Positions 23,082-34,700 of a stretch of 64,000 bases of DNA are shown piece by piece; the first letter of the stretch is position 1, and the number at the start of each line of letters is the position of its first letter. The stretch is from Oikopleura dioica. Its lineage: Eukaryota; Chordata; Appendicularia; Copelata; Oikopleuridae. The DNA lies in NCBI GenBank assembly GCA_907165135.1, contig OU015566.1, positions 9,284,157-9,348,156 of the forward strand, written 5' to 3'. The translations under genes and the position numbers were made by a program. The notes beneath the pieces are model-generated. The model saw only the letters and a list, made by a program, of their open reading frames with translations, was not told where the DNA came from and made no database searches.

Positions 23082-23836
23082 GTAGTATGGCAAAATGTTT
23101 CGGTAAAACTGCCGAAATATGGTGAGCTTATTTTCTGATTAATATTTCGGTAACAGCCGAAACTTTTTTCACTTTTTTCCACTGTTTTCACAAAAATATT
23201 TCGGCAGGCTACCGAAATCTTTTTCACTTTTAAGGTGGTTTCTAGCAATAAGATTTCGGCAACAAAAAGGCGCGAAAGATGACAGAAATCAAGGAATCTA
23301 AGTTCCCCTGACCACGGGGCTTCGCCCCTTAGGTCCTAAGATACCGGGGTCTAGTCTAGGGTTACTTAGGGTTACCTTCAGTAACCCTAACTAACCCTAG
23401 CCTATCCCCCTCGGGTAATTTGTTCCGTCATTTTTGCAGGTGCCCCCTAACCCTAACCTTTATTTTAGCAAAGTACTACGATTTCAATTTTTATCATCGG
23501 CTTCCTTCATTTTTGCAAATGAAGAATGGAGCCAGAGATGATCTTGTGAATATGAGAATAGAAAATAACTCGAGATTTTTGAGGTGAAAATTGATAAGGC
23601 ACACTCATTGAATGCTTATACCAGCGCAAATCAGGATGAAAAACCTGCCGAAACTTTATTGCTCAAAAGACATCAAATTCTGATTTTTGTTTCGGCTCGT
23701 ACCGAAATATTTTTCCTGAAAACGAGTCTTATTTGTATTATTCTCTCGGCTGCCTGCCGAAATATTTATCAAATTTGACCCCTTGAAAGTGATTAATATT
23801 TCGGTCGCTTTTACCGAAACATTTTTCCATACTACG
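23082..23836. mobile_element. Compound inverted-repeat element built of TTTCGG hairpins
   Basis: The two ends (GTAGTATGG-4 to 6 bp-TGTTTCGGTAAAA... at 23082 and its complement ending at 23836) are inverted copies. Each arm of roughly 170-200 bp carries about four small hairpins of the form TTTCGGy-n-rCCGAAA. The centre holds a telomere-like palindrome (23356-23400). No transposase frame. It looks like a foldback or MITE-type element; the minus-strand open frames inside it are by-products. Confidence 0.65.
23356..23400. repeat. Telomere-repeat-like palindrome
   Basis: A 20-bp arm made of CTAGGGTTACTTAGGGTTAC is followed after 5 bp by its complement with 19 of 20 bases paired. The units resemble TTAGGG/CCCTAA, and more CCCTAACCCTAA lies at 23445-23460. 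Interstitial telomere-like repeats arranged as a hairpin. Confidence 0.7.
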
Positions 23837-23905
23837 CTTAAAATTCCAAAGTCCATTGTTATAAATTTTAAAATCATCAACTAGCCACGTGAAGTAATTT
23901 CACTG

Positions 23906-24265
23906 TCATTTTTTCGATCCTTCCCGATCTTGTCGTAAACTGTCACCTGACAAGTGCTGTGGTTTCAACCCAAACTGGGGCTGGCGTTTAACCCTTCTTG
24001 TGAATTCAGACTTTTGTCATTTTAGTGAAAGAGGTGAAAAAATGTGTAAACCGTTTCCTTTGCTGGCGTAGAGGATTTGGTCTTCTGGGACATTGATGCT
24101 TTCGTCGGAGTAATTCGAAATTTCTGACTCGGAATCGGACGAAGACGTGTAATCCGACTCAGACATGCTCATCCATTCAAGCGGAGTCCCATCGAACGCT
24201 TCTGTTTCGGAGATCAAGAGTTGCACCTTGACCCCCAACAGATTTGGGGGGAGTTGTGTCGCCAT
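23906..24265 (-). CDS. Small acidic/serine-rich protein, unknown, two exons
   Basis: Exon 1 (24265-24053, ATG directly after a CCACAG acceptor, as for trans-splicing) encodes 71 residues with an acidic serine-rich centre (SSSDSESEISNYSDES) typical of casein-kinase-2 target regions. Exon 2 (24010-23906) encodes 34 more, strongly basic residues (TRRVKRQPQFGLKPQ) and TGA. The joining intron is 42 nt and in phase only if it begins with GG and ends with AG. The available GT one base further gives an immediate stop, ending the protein soon after exon 1. About 105 residues. No family recognised; the acid/base split could suit a nuclear or chromatin-associated adaptor, but that is speculation. Confidence 0.5.
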
Positions 24266-24470
24266 CTGTGGCAGCTAAGAACGTTTAGCTATAATTATAC
24301 TCGCGTCATCTAGCTATTTTAAAGTCGCTATATTATATAGCCTATATATAAAACATTTTGATATATAAAGAGACTAAGATAAAGCCGCGCGCGGCTAGAT
24401 GGATAAGTTTTTGGCAGGAAATTTTGGCGAAGTTTTGATGTCAAAATTCAAAGGACTGTTTTTGATCATC

Positions 24471-24528
24471 GAGAAGCCGCTTGCGGCTTTGAGTCGAATA
24501 AATGGAAGCCGCGCTTACTGCGGCTTCA
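24471..24528. repeat. Dispersed GCCGC hairpin repeat, copy 3
   Basis: GAAGCCGCTTGCGGCTTT followed by GAAGCCGCGCTTACTGCGGCTTC; the same two-hairpin layout as the copies in ENOSF1 intron 10. Confidence 0.6.
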
Positions 24529-25246
24529 TTCATTGATAGCTCGAAGCCGCAATTGACTTTTCGATGATTAAAATACAGAAAAAATCCGCTAGAGGTTAGT
24601 TCTTGGATTAAAATTTCAAGCAAATCTTTGAGGTCCAAAATTATAGCTTTGAATTTTTTGAGCGCCAAAAATAGCTTATTTTTGTATTCAAAATTGTCGG
24701 ATGTATTTTACAACTATACATTTTCCCAAAAATATGCCCTCATCGTGTATTTTCCGTCAAAGCCCTTGGGCTAATAATAATTTAACAATTGTGAATTTTC
24801 AGCGAAAACTACTATCGTCGAGCTCGTTACACATCACCAAAACAGACAAATTACGGTAGTGCCGCCCTTAGTAAAAAATGCCACTACGTAGTCCTCAACT
24901 TTGTAAGATCTGTTTTCTACAAATACTTTAAATGGATCATGTCTACACATCTATTACACAACTTTTTTCATTGCTCGTTTATTTTTGACGAAAGTAATTT
25001 CATTTTTTGTTTAACAAGAAATAACGCTTCATAGAATCGCGAGATCCAGTTCATTTCGATCAGTTAAATAATTTGATATTAAACATTGAGAAATTGGGAA
25101 AATGTTTGAAGAGAATTTCCAAAAGAGCTAGAACAAGTACTTTTCGCGGAAATGAAATGATCCTTTGTGGTGCGAAAAAGAGGTTTGCGGCTTATAAGAA
25201 ATCTTTTTCGACTAGAATTTAAAAATTATCAGCAATATTCTAAATT

Positions 25247-25266
25247 AAAAGCCGCAAGCGGCTTTT
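25247..25266. repeat. GCCGC hairpin repeat, partial copy 4
   Basis: AAAAGCCGCAAGCGGCTTTT is a perfect palindrome of the same family, inverted loop sequence, without the second arm. Confidence 0.5.
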
Positions 25267-26647
25267 TCTGTGCGAAAAAACATATTGATAAAAGCTTATT
25301 TTGCGCGTAGACTTTTTCGTTTCCACAATGAAATTCTTAATAAATTCTAATTTACGTAATACCTTGATTAATTCAACTTGATGCTCGAAATTTAGAAAAA
25401 GCACTAAGCTAGAATTTAAAGCCGCGAATTCGGCCACTATGTGAGTAGCTAACTAAGCGACTTGAGTTGGCCTCCGCTTATTGGGCGACGAAAAACAGTA
25501 CTTTCTCCTATGTAGAACAAGAGGGCTAGAACGGACATCCTTGAGATAGGTAGAGTAGTGTTTGCGATAAAGGGTTCGTTTTTCGTATCGCGAAATTATG
25601 ATGATGTAACGAGCCGCGCTTTAGAATATAAGCGGTAATTGAAAATTTGAGGTTCATATTTCAGAATATATATAATTTCAAGTCCATTAAGATAGCCTAT
25701 TCATTCGAAATTATCATCATAAAAACGATTCTCAAATAATTTTTTTTATAAAATTTTCTTACAGTTTCTGTTTTTATTTTTCTCGGGCTAAAGATCCTTC
25801 TTTTTCTTTTTCTCTAAAATATCTTCTCAAACAATCTTCTTTAAAAATTTCTTCGTTTCTTTATCTATTTTCTGCTCTCTGTTAAAATTTCAACGCTGCT
25901 CTCTATTTAGAATAACTGTTTTGATCTCGTTTATGTTTTTTAATAATCAAAAAGAAAACAAGCAATATACTAGTAATGCAGAAAAAGAACTTCTCTCAGC
26001 TTCGTGGTATCAGCACAAATTCAGAGTTTTCATGATTCTCCTCTGATTGCTCGCGAGCGCCACCGCCGCGGATCTCAGCAAAGGCGCGGCTTCCTGTCCC
26101 TCGTGCATAACATTCCAGTACGACGAGAAGCGTAACTTGCCAACGGCGAAAATTTGATATCAACGAAGACATGTTATTTCAGCTTTTTTTGTATCTTTTA
26201 TTTTGCTTCTTTTAGAAAAGAATTTAGCAGAAGTGAAATTTTTACGTGAAAGTATACACAAAGAATTTACAAAAGAAGAAAGGTGTTATTTTGCAACTTG
26301 AAAAAGGCTAGATTTGTTTCATATTTCTTGTTGGAAAATTGCGAGGTGAATTGGCGAAAAAGGAGTCGGAAGAACGGAGCTCGAAGTGACGTGAGAACGG
26401 CTTCTAAAATAAACACGTGATACGGATCCAGCTGTCAAGCAAGACTTGTGGTCGGGTAAGAATAATAAGGGCGCTTTCATGTGATGAACTCAAGATGAAA
26501 TGGTGGGTATCGTGCGATAGAAAATTAATTGACTAGACGATTTAATTGTTGGTTATTTTTAGATTTGTCTGGGAAGACAATTTTCGCTTTCGAAAAAGCC
26601 GAGTCAAGTTTATATACCTGGAAAATAATGAACGATATGCATTTTGC

Positions 26648-26929
26648 CTATTTCTTATTTGTGAGCCTGGCAAAAGAAGTCGGCAATCTCGGCAGGTTAA
26701 CACTTTCCACAATGGAATTGAGATCAAGCTTGTGCTCTGGCTCCTTGATCGCCCGGTCGATCTCGCGGAACAACGTCGTTTGCGTCATCAGATAATAAAT
26801 GACCCCGACTTGAACCGCGATGATGAGAAGGAGGAAGCAAGTCCAACGTCTTCGGCGGTAGTGGAGGCCTCGGAGAAACACGCGGTAATCTTGCGAGTAG
26901 ATGGGAAGGTGACTGAATCCTCGACGACC
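26648..26929 (-). CDS. Last exon of a single-pass membrane protein, unknown
   Basis: A 93-codon frame opens after a TTTTTCAG acceptor at 26930 and ends in a stop at 26648. It contains a strongly basic stretch (HYRRRRW) directly followed by a hydrophobic helix of about 20 residues (FLLLIIAVQVGVIYYLM) and a polar, leucine-rich tail ending LTNKK. The positive-inside rule suggests a cytosolic N-side and a lumenal or extracellular tail. Upstream exons were not identified with confidence, so this is a partial model. The frame is far more protein-like than the overlapping ones. Confidence 0.5.
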   Translation of the reverse strand, partial: GRRGFSHLPIYSQDYRVFLRGLHYRRRRWTCFLLLIIAVQVGVIYYLMTQTTLFREIDRAIKEPEHKLDLNSIVESVNLPRLPTSFARLTNKK

Positions 26930-28703
26930 CTGAAAAATTTTTGGTACTCTTCAATGTCTCCAAATTTGAAAATTTTCTCCAAAAAAATGACGACTTATAC
27001 TGATCTAAAAGAAAAAGCCGGTCTAATTTGTAGCTGGAATCAAAGAATTAGATGAAAATAGCGGGTTAATTACTCGTAAACCAATCTAATCGTCGCACCA
27101 TTTCTGTACAATCGATAACAATTAAGATGATAAAAAACCATTCAATTTGCTCAAGGAAATGATTTATTCAAAGGATAATGATTTTCACATTCTGACAGAT
27201 TCTTTTCAACGCCCCGTTCTGAGCAAATTTATTGTTCGGTCTAAGAACAAACATGATCTCCTTTGTCCCCTGTTACCGGAAAATTGTGTCATTAGTCCTA
27301 AAGCGAGTATAATATTTAATTTTGACATTATTTTTCATCGTTCTGGGCGTTTTATTAAAATCATAGTGCGAAAAATAAACGATTTTTGGTAATAAGAGCC
27401 CTTAAATAAGTTTTTTTTCATTTTATATTTACAAAACTTGTTGCTTGAGAAATATTTTTATAAAATTTATAACCGGAAGTGAGCTAGTTTATCGATGAAA
27501 AGGTTTTTTGATGTTCGCCCTTTTTATTTACGACTTTTGATTTCCATTTTCTTTGTTCACTTTAGTACCACTTTTTTATCACTTTCACACTCAGTAAAAT
27601 TTCTCATCACTCACTTTGTCTAGTCTTCCAAGCCTGTTTCCCCAGATCATTTCTCCTCTCTTTCGTTTCAAAAAGTCAGACACTTCAAAGTGGCGTTTTT
27701 ATTTGTTTTTTCTTTCTCTCTTTGTTTGAACCCCGATTTTACTCAGTAGATCTGAGCTCGTTGAAAATTTCGTTCAGATTTTCGCGATACCATTTTTCTC
27801 GGTTTCTCGGGCACTTTTTTTTCGATTTTTGATCGATAATTTTTGAGTTGGGGAAAAAGAGAGAATGAGATCGCGTTTCGATTTGCGCTCTTTACGCATC
27901 ACTGATGCGGCATCAGCGGCTTTTCTCACAAAATAGTGAGCTACAGCGCTCCCTGTACTGTGCGTGTCCCTCATGTGAGCTACTACGCAAAGGGTCAGGT
28001 GCCAACACATAGACATACTATTATTTATTGGAGGGTTAAGAATTGTATATAATTACAAAGTCATGTTAATCGCTTTAATGATTTATATTTTCGTTTTATT
28101 CGGTCCGGTAAAAGTTTTACTTTTGATAATAAATTATTTTATAACTTAGCTTAATTTCATGGTACCAACTTAAAAATAAATCTTCAGTATAAGAGAAAAA
28201 AATGAAGTTTATTCTCAACCTAGAAATATCGAATATCTAGAAATACGTCACTGTATTTGTTCAATAATTAGAATTTTACGGTAAAATTTTTACCTGAATT
28301 GGGCAGCAATTTCCAACGCTTATTTCGCTCTCTTTTTCAGTTAAATTTGTGATCATCTGACTTAGGATACTTCTGCATTTAATAAAATGAGGAAAAACTA
28401 ACTAAAGTTTGTCAGATTCGAGCATCTAAAAATTACGAGCAGCTGTCACCACGTCACAAATAATTATTTTCAAGGGAAACAAAGCAGAAGCATTTTTATG
28501 CGGCAATGAAAATAAATTGCTTCGATATTAAAAAGGTTTAAGTTCGTGAGTTATCCCCGATGATTCTCTAGAATCTCTAGAATAAGCATATTGTTTATGA
28601 AATTTTATCATTTCTCGGTCAGTATTGAATCGAAGGAGGTAAAGGTAAGCACGTTTTTTCTGAAAATTGGGAATAAAGCGGAATTAGATTCGCATCCGTA
28701 CTC
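26930..28703. other. Non-coding stretch upstream of HYDIN
   Basis: AT-rich and T-rich. Short frames near 27147-27392 and 27774-28016 have no supporting splice sites or domains. The missing upstream exons of the 26.6-kb membrane protein may be here; the HYDIN promoter should be in its right part. Confidence 0.4.
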
Positions 28704-31700
28704 ATGGCCAGGGCTGATCAAGAGGCGAGCCTTGGGTCTGGGAACTCGGAGCTACAAGGAATGGGTCAGGAATCACGGACGAATTTTCTATGATTTTCTT
28801 TCATCGATGATTTTGAATTATAATTGTACACACGATTCTGACCAGTGAAAAGTCTATGATACGATAACGGTTCCAAAAGAGCGGATCTCCGATTACTACC
28901 AAGAATTTGCCCACACGTCTCAAAAGCCAAAGATGACTCCTTCTCAATACATCTCTTCCATGTCTCTCACGACCGAGGAAAAATACGCCGCGATACGACG
29001 AACAAAACCTGCCCAGATCATCGAATACTTTGACATGAAAAAGACAACTTATCAGACCGAGACGCAAGTCAAAGTCGACGAGGCTGTCTTTCAAGCGTTT
29101 CCGTCTGAAATCGTCTTCCAGAATTTCTCCGCGAAGAGGACTTATCAAGTCCCAATCCAGCTAAGAAACAACGACAAGGTGCCACGTTCGATCCAGATTT
29201 CCCGTGAAAACGGCCCGTATTTCTCCGTTACTGTACCAGAAGAGACCAACAGTAAAATCGCGCCTGGAATGAGCTTCATGATCTTCGTCAACTTCTCCCC
29301 CGAAGTTGTAAAGGACTACGATCACGATTTAGTCTGCGTTTCCGAACGAGAACGAACAGTAATCCCAATCAAGTGCATTGGTGCGAGAGGACTTTTGGAC
29401 TTTCCGGACTTCGTCTCACTTGACGAGTGTCCTGTCAAAATGACCAAAGAAAAGACTCTTCTGGTCCGAAACATTGGAAAAGATACCGTCAAGTTCTCGA
29501 TGCAAACAGCGGACAAAGCATTTGTCGTCAACCCTTCTCACGGCGAATTAAAGGAAAGGCTTGAAATTTTTTGTAAACAATAATTTCTCGAACCAGGTTC
29601 TAGAGAATAGTGAAATTTAAAGCTTCGAAAAAGGTTGATGAAGCGATGCAAGTGCACATTGAGTTTAGCCCACTAAACATTGGCGTCATCAGCAGCGAAC
29701 TTGAAGTCCGATTTGAAACTGGCGAGTCGATCTTTGTCACTCTTCAAGGAAAATGTGTCCAGATGAATGTCCAGCTTACACAAACAAAACTCAAACTAAG
29801 CGATACATTCGTTGGAACCGTCAACTACAAGTCTTTCCAGATCGTCAACAAGGGTGATGACATCGTCAAATATAGATTCACCAACTACTCGACGATCGAT
29901 GATGAGAACAGATTCCGAACCCTCGTCTCAAGCGAATTAGATGAGTTGAAAGAAGCTGCGGAGAACAAGGTGAAATTGGAGAGCGTTGAAGGAAACGGCG
30001 ACGCAGCAAAACTTGCGGAAAATCTCAGCATTTTGAATCGAACCTACAAAACTGAGCACCTCCGCGCGAGCAGCGACCCGATGCTTCTGGACGATACTCT
30101 TTTCGAAGTCCTCCCAGTCGAAGGCCAGATTTATCCAGGAACTTCTGTCGAGATTTCTGTTATCTTCAAGCCCGACACCGTTGGACTCGTCGAGCGGCAG
30201 CTTTTCTGCGACGTTCAAGGACGAGAACTCCGCGTTCCGATCGACGTCATTGGAAAGGCAGTTGGTCCGATTCTTGCTTTCAGCTTCGACTCTATCGACA
30301 TTGGAGAAATTTTCGTTGGTTCCCGTCACAGTTATGACGTCGTCGTCATCAACAAAGGAGAGATTGACGGAAAACTTAAACTTGTGCCGAACAACAGCGC
30401 CTTTGGAGCTCGATTTACCTTCAACCCATCTGATATCACTGTCGCTGCGAACTCTAAGAGTCTCATTGAAATGTCCTTCATCTCATCAAAACTTGGAAAG
30501 TTCCGAGAAGTATTCGAATTCAACATTGATGGCTGCTCAGAGCCACTGAGAATCGATGTGAAAGGAGAAGTCATTGGACCTACTCTTCACATTGAGCCAA
30601 AGAAAATCGAGTTTGGAACTGTTTCACTTGGATTCGAACACGAAACCGAGTTTTCCATCTTCAACACGTCCTTGGTTGAGCTCGACTACAGAATCGTTGC
30701 CGATCGAATCTTCATTGGTGCTGATTTTGAAATCATCCCTTCCCACGAAAAGATGCCACCAGAATCTGAGAGCAAAGTCAAACTGAAGTTCAAGCCAAAC
30801 ATGGAAGGTATCTTTGCCTGTGCGCTAGAAATGAATGTCCCTGGAATCGGAGAAAACGTCGTGCAGATTCCCGTTCAAGCCGAATCACGCATTCCCGAGA
30901 TTTCCCTAACGAAGGATATGTTTGATTTGGGAACAATTCCACTCGATTATGTTATCGAAGAAACCATCGAAATCATCAACCACAACGCTGACCTCGAAGC
31001 TTCCTTCATCCTCGAATACAGCAAAGTCAACGCCGACTTGGAGATTAATCCGAAACTCACGAAGGGAGTCATTCGAGCTGGAGAACATCTCAAGATTCCT
31101 ATCTCACTCAAAGCAAACATGCTCGGTCTTCTCAGAGAAACTGTTGAAGTCCACCTCGTTGGAGTCCCCGAGCCACTTCTTTTCGACATTCAAGGAGTCG
31201 GACAAGGACCAGAAGTGGAATCAAGCGAGCAAGAAATAATATGGGGAGAAGTTCCAGTTCTCACTGCAATCACGAAAACGATGCAACTAACAAATACTTC
31301 CCTCATTCCAGCAAAGTTTCATGCGATGTTCCACAAGGAGAATACTGTTTGGGAGGTTCAACCGGCATTTGGAGAGATTCCACCAAAAAGTCAGCTCGAT
31401 TTCAAAATAACGGTCAACATCAACGACTGTATCGAGTTCAGGGATATCCTCGAAATCTACATCGAACACGGAGAGAACGTAAAAATCAATCATGAAGTAC
31501 AAGGAGTTGGAACAACGATCATTTGCGAGCCAGAAATGAACGCTCTTCCCGGAAATGGAATCGATCTCGGTCACGTGTACACAACCAACGAAGAAGTTCG
31601 AAAGTTCAAGCTCAAGAATATGGGCCGCCGACATCAACAACTTCGCTGGACCGTGGCAAATTTCGACAAACGCGCTCAGAAAGCAGCGAATGAGATCGCT

Positions 31701-34700
31701 AAGTACAAACAGCTGAAAGAGACGAAAGACATACGATACTGCAATCTTCAGCCCCCGCCACCAAAACCGGTCTGTGCTTTCAAAGTTACTCCAGCGACTC
31801 TTGAGCTTCCACCAGGAGCGGAAGGCGAAATCGAGCTTCAAATCAAATACGATCTTCCGGAAATGATCAAAGAAAACCTCATTTGTCACTCCATCATCGG
31901 AATCGCGAAGACGAAGGACAAAATTCTCGAGATACCCGTTCAATGCCAATTCATCAACCCTTTTATTGAGTATTCAACGAGCTCAGTCAGCTTTCGCGTC
32001 GACAAGAAGCCAACGGACAAGTTCAAAATTCTCCAAGACGAAGTCACGATCACCAACGTTAGCGCCCTCCCCGCTGTGCTGCGATGTGAATATCCATTTT
32101 ACATCCACAGCGTTGGCAACTTCTCACAGAAAATCAACTTCCAGCCGAATGAGCAACAAACGATCAAGATCCTCTTCGAGCCAAATTATCGAACGGATCT
32201 TCTTTCACGACGATGTAACTCGAAGCTTGAAATCGACTTTGTTGATCACCCAAGTTCGGATTTTATCGAGCTTATTGGCGAAGTTAATTTTCCGAACCTC
32301 CAATTCAGTACTCCTGAAATTGATTTTGGGACGATTTTGAACGACACAGAAGTTGGAGTCGGCGTTTGCATCAAGAACAACGGCACTCTTCCAGTAAAAT
32401 ACAGATGGTGGTTCGAGATCGACGATAACAGCATCAAGAGTACCCAGCCGATCATTCGAAAGTCGCCAAATACATCCGATTTTCTTTCCCAAACAACTTG
32501 TGGAAAGCAAACGATCGATCAAATCTGGCACGAAAGATGCTCTACGAATGCTTCGATCTGTGGCACTTCTCGCGGTGGCTATTGCCAGACACCAATGATG
32601 AGCGATAAAACCGTTACTTTGCCATCTGGCGCAACAACCACAACCACTCCGGCTACATTTGACTCTAACCGCGAAACTGGCGAGTTGACGGTATCTTCCT
32701 TGTCTCCACCTAGAGACATCGCTGATGTCTTCAATATCCTCCCGCTATCCGGCTCGCTTAAACCTGGTCAGATGATGTCAACTGTCTTCTCGTTCTTTGG
32801 ACATCCTTGGATTTCCGCCAACTGCAAAGCCGTCTGCGACGTTGAAGGTGGACCCCAGTACGAAACAATTGTTAAAGGGAACGCCTCTGAAACGGACTTT
32901 GAATTCTCAGAGACAAATCTTCAGTTCGAAAAAATCCCGTTCGACGAATTTGCCGAAAAAGAATTGATTCTGTACAATCGAGGAAATGTTGACTTCGATT
33001 TCCAGGCTGATTCGGATTGTGTTGACAACATAAACGACCTCAAAATGGGCGGCATCTGTCTCCAGCCATGCTCAGGCGTCATTGCTTCTGGCGCATGTGC
33101 TACTATCAAGGTGATCTACTACCCTGGCATGCCACAGAAGTTCTACAAGACGTTTGGTATCCGTGTCGCTCATTTCCAAACAACTCAGCTCATTTGCCTC
33201 GGCGAAGGCGTGTTCCCTCGCGTCCAGCTTGATCTTCCACGACACGATTCCGATGGCAACGTAGAGAAAATCTCAAATCTGGTTCGAAAGCAGCTGGAAA
33301 ACGCGAGCAATGGCTCAGCCGAAACTGTCATTTCCGACACAGCAGTTGAGCAAGAAGCTGAGCGATTGATTCTTTGTGAAGCCATTCGAACACTTGCAGC
33401 TAGTCCATCGAAATCAACGAGGAAAAACGCTCATCGATACTGCTTGCCAGACTATATCCTCGATTTCGGACCGGTTATTCTTGGACACGTAATGACTCAC
33501 ACAGTTAGAGCAACGAACTGCGGCTTCGTCCCCGTCAACTTCAACATCGATCACCAACCTACATTCGGGACTGGATTCTTCTGCGAGCTCGACCGAGTGA
33601 AAGAGCTCCCAGGTTTCCCAAAACACGAGTTTGTCGAATTCAAGCTCACTCTTGATCCGAAAAAGGTGGGTCCTCAAGAAGTCAAGGTTCCGCTCACGAT
33701 TCAAAATGGCCCCATCGTCAATATTATCCTCAGAGCTGACGTTCTTATGCCTCAGATTTCCATCTCCACCAAAAATATTGCGTTCGGCGAAGTCGAGCAC
33801 GGCCGATGCAAAGTCATCACTATGCGTGTTTCAAATCCACTTACTGTCGACGCTGTCTGGAAAATCAAACGCGACACTAAAAAAGAAGTTGTCGATAAAC
33901 ATATCCCTCTTCATGTTCGCAAAGCTATGCCAAAGAAGAAGGAAGGCCCGCAGATTTTTGAAATCGCACCCATGGAAGGCCATCTCGCTCCTGGAGAATT
34001 CAGAGATGTCCAAGTCAAGTTCATGCCCGACGGGAACGGAAACTTCAGCGAAAGCCTCCTGTTTTCTGTTATTGACTCAGAAGAAAAGATAAGAATTCCA
34101 GTCAGCGGAACGGGTCTTGGTCAAGAGCTGCAAATCCTCTGTACTGAAGCGACAATGGATCCGATCATGCCGTATGGCCACAGTGCCTTCCACGATTTCA
34201 TGATAAGCAATCCTTGCAAATCAGCGCTTGAGTTTTTCTCCGTTGATTTCGACGAGAAGCACATTGAAGAAGACCGAGTTATTTTCGAGCAGAAGGGATT
34301 CGATCAGTTCAACAACCTGATCCTCCCTCCTCGTGAAATTAGCCAAGGATTACCTCTTGCTCTTCAAGTCTCGAGCAAGCCGTCTAGTGCATCGACTGGT
34401 CTAGCGTCTCAGCATAGCCAGGACCATATTGAGACAAGTGACATTGGCTTAGAAGATCCTGTCGAAAAGGCTCTCAGAGAGTACATCCAGATTCAAGATC
34501 CACAAAAACTCACTGACGAGAGCAACGCAATCGGTTTAATCATTTGGGGTCCTACCCAGTCTGGAAAAACAACAATGGCCAAGATTATTTCTGAGCGATA
34601 TGGACTTCGAATTCTCAATATGGACACTATCATCATGAACGCGATCAACTCCGGCACAAGTTTCTGGGCTCGCCGTGCCCAAGAAGCTTACGAACAAGAC

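Larger units (their letters stand above)
24266..26647. other. Gene-poor stretch with dispersed hairpin repeats
   Basis: Holds GCCGC hairpin repeats (24376-24400, 24471-24528, 25247-25266), a pyrimidine-rich tract (about 25740-25900), and at 26040-26155 a short GC-rich island with a frame (ASATAADLSKGAASCPSC...) that would look like a secreted peptide but has an in-frame TGA just after MILL. I see no gene I can defend. Confidence 0.4.
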
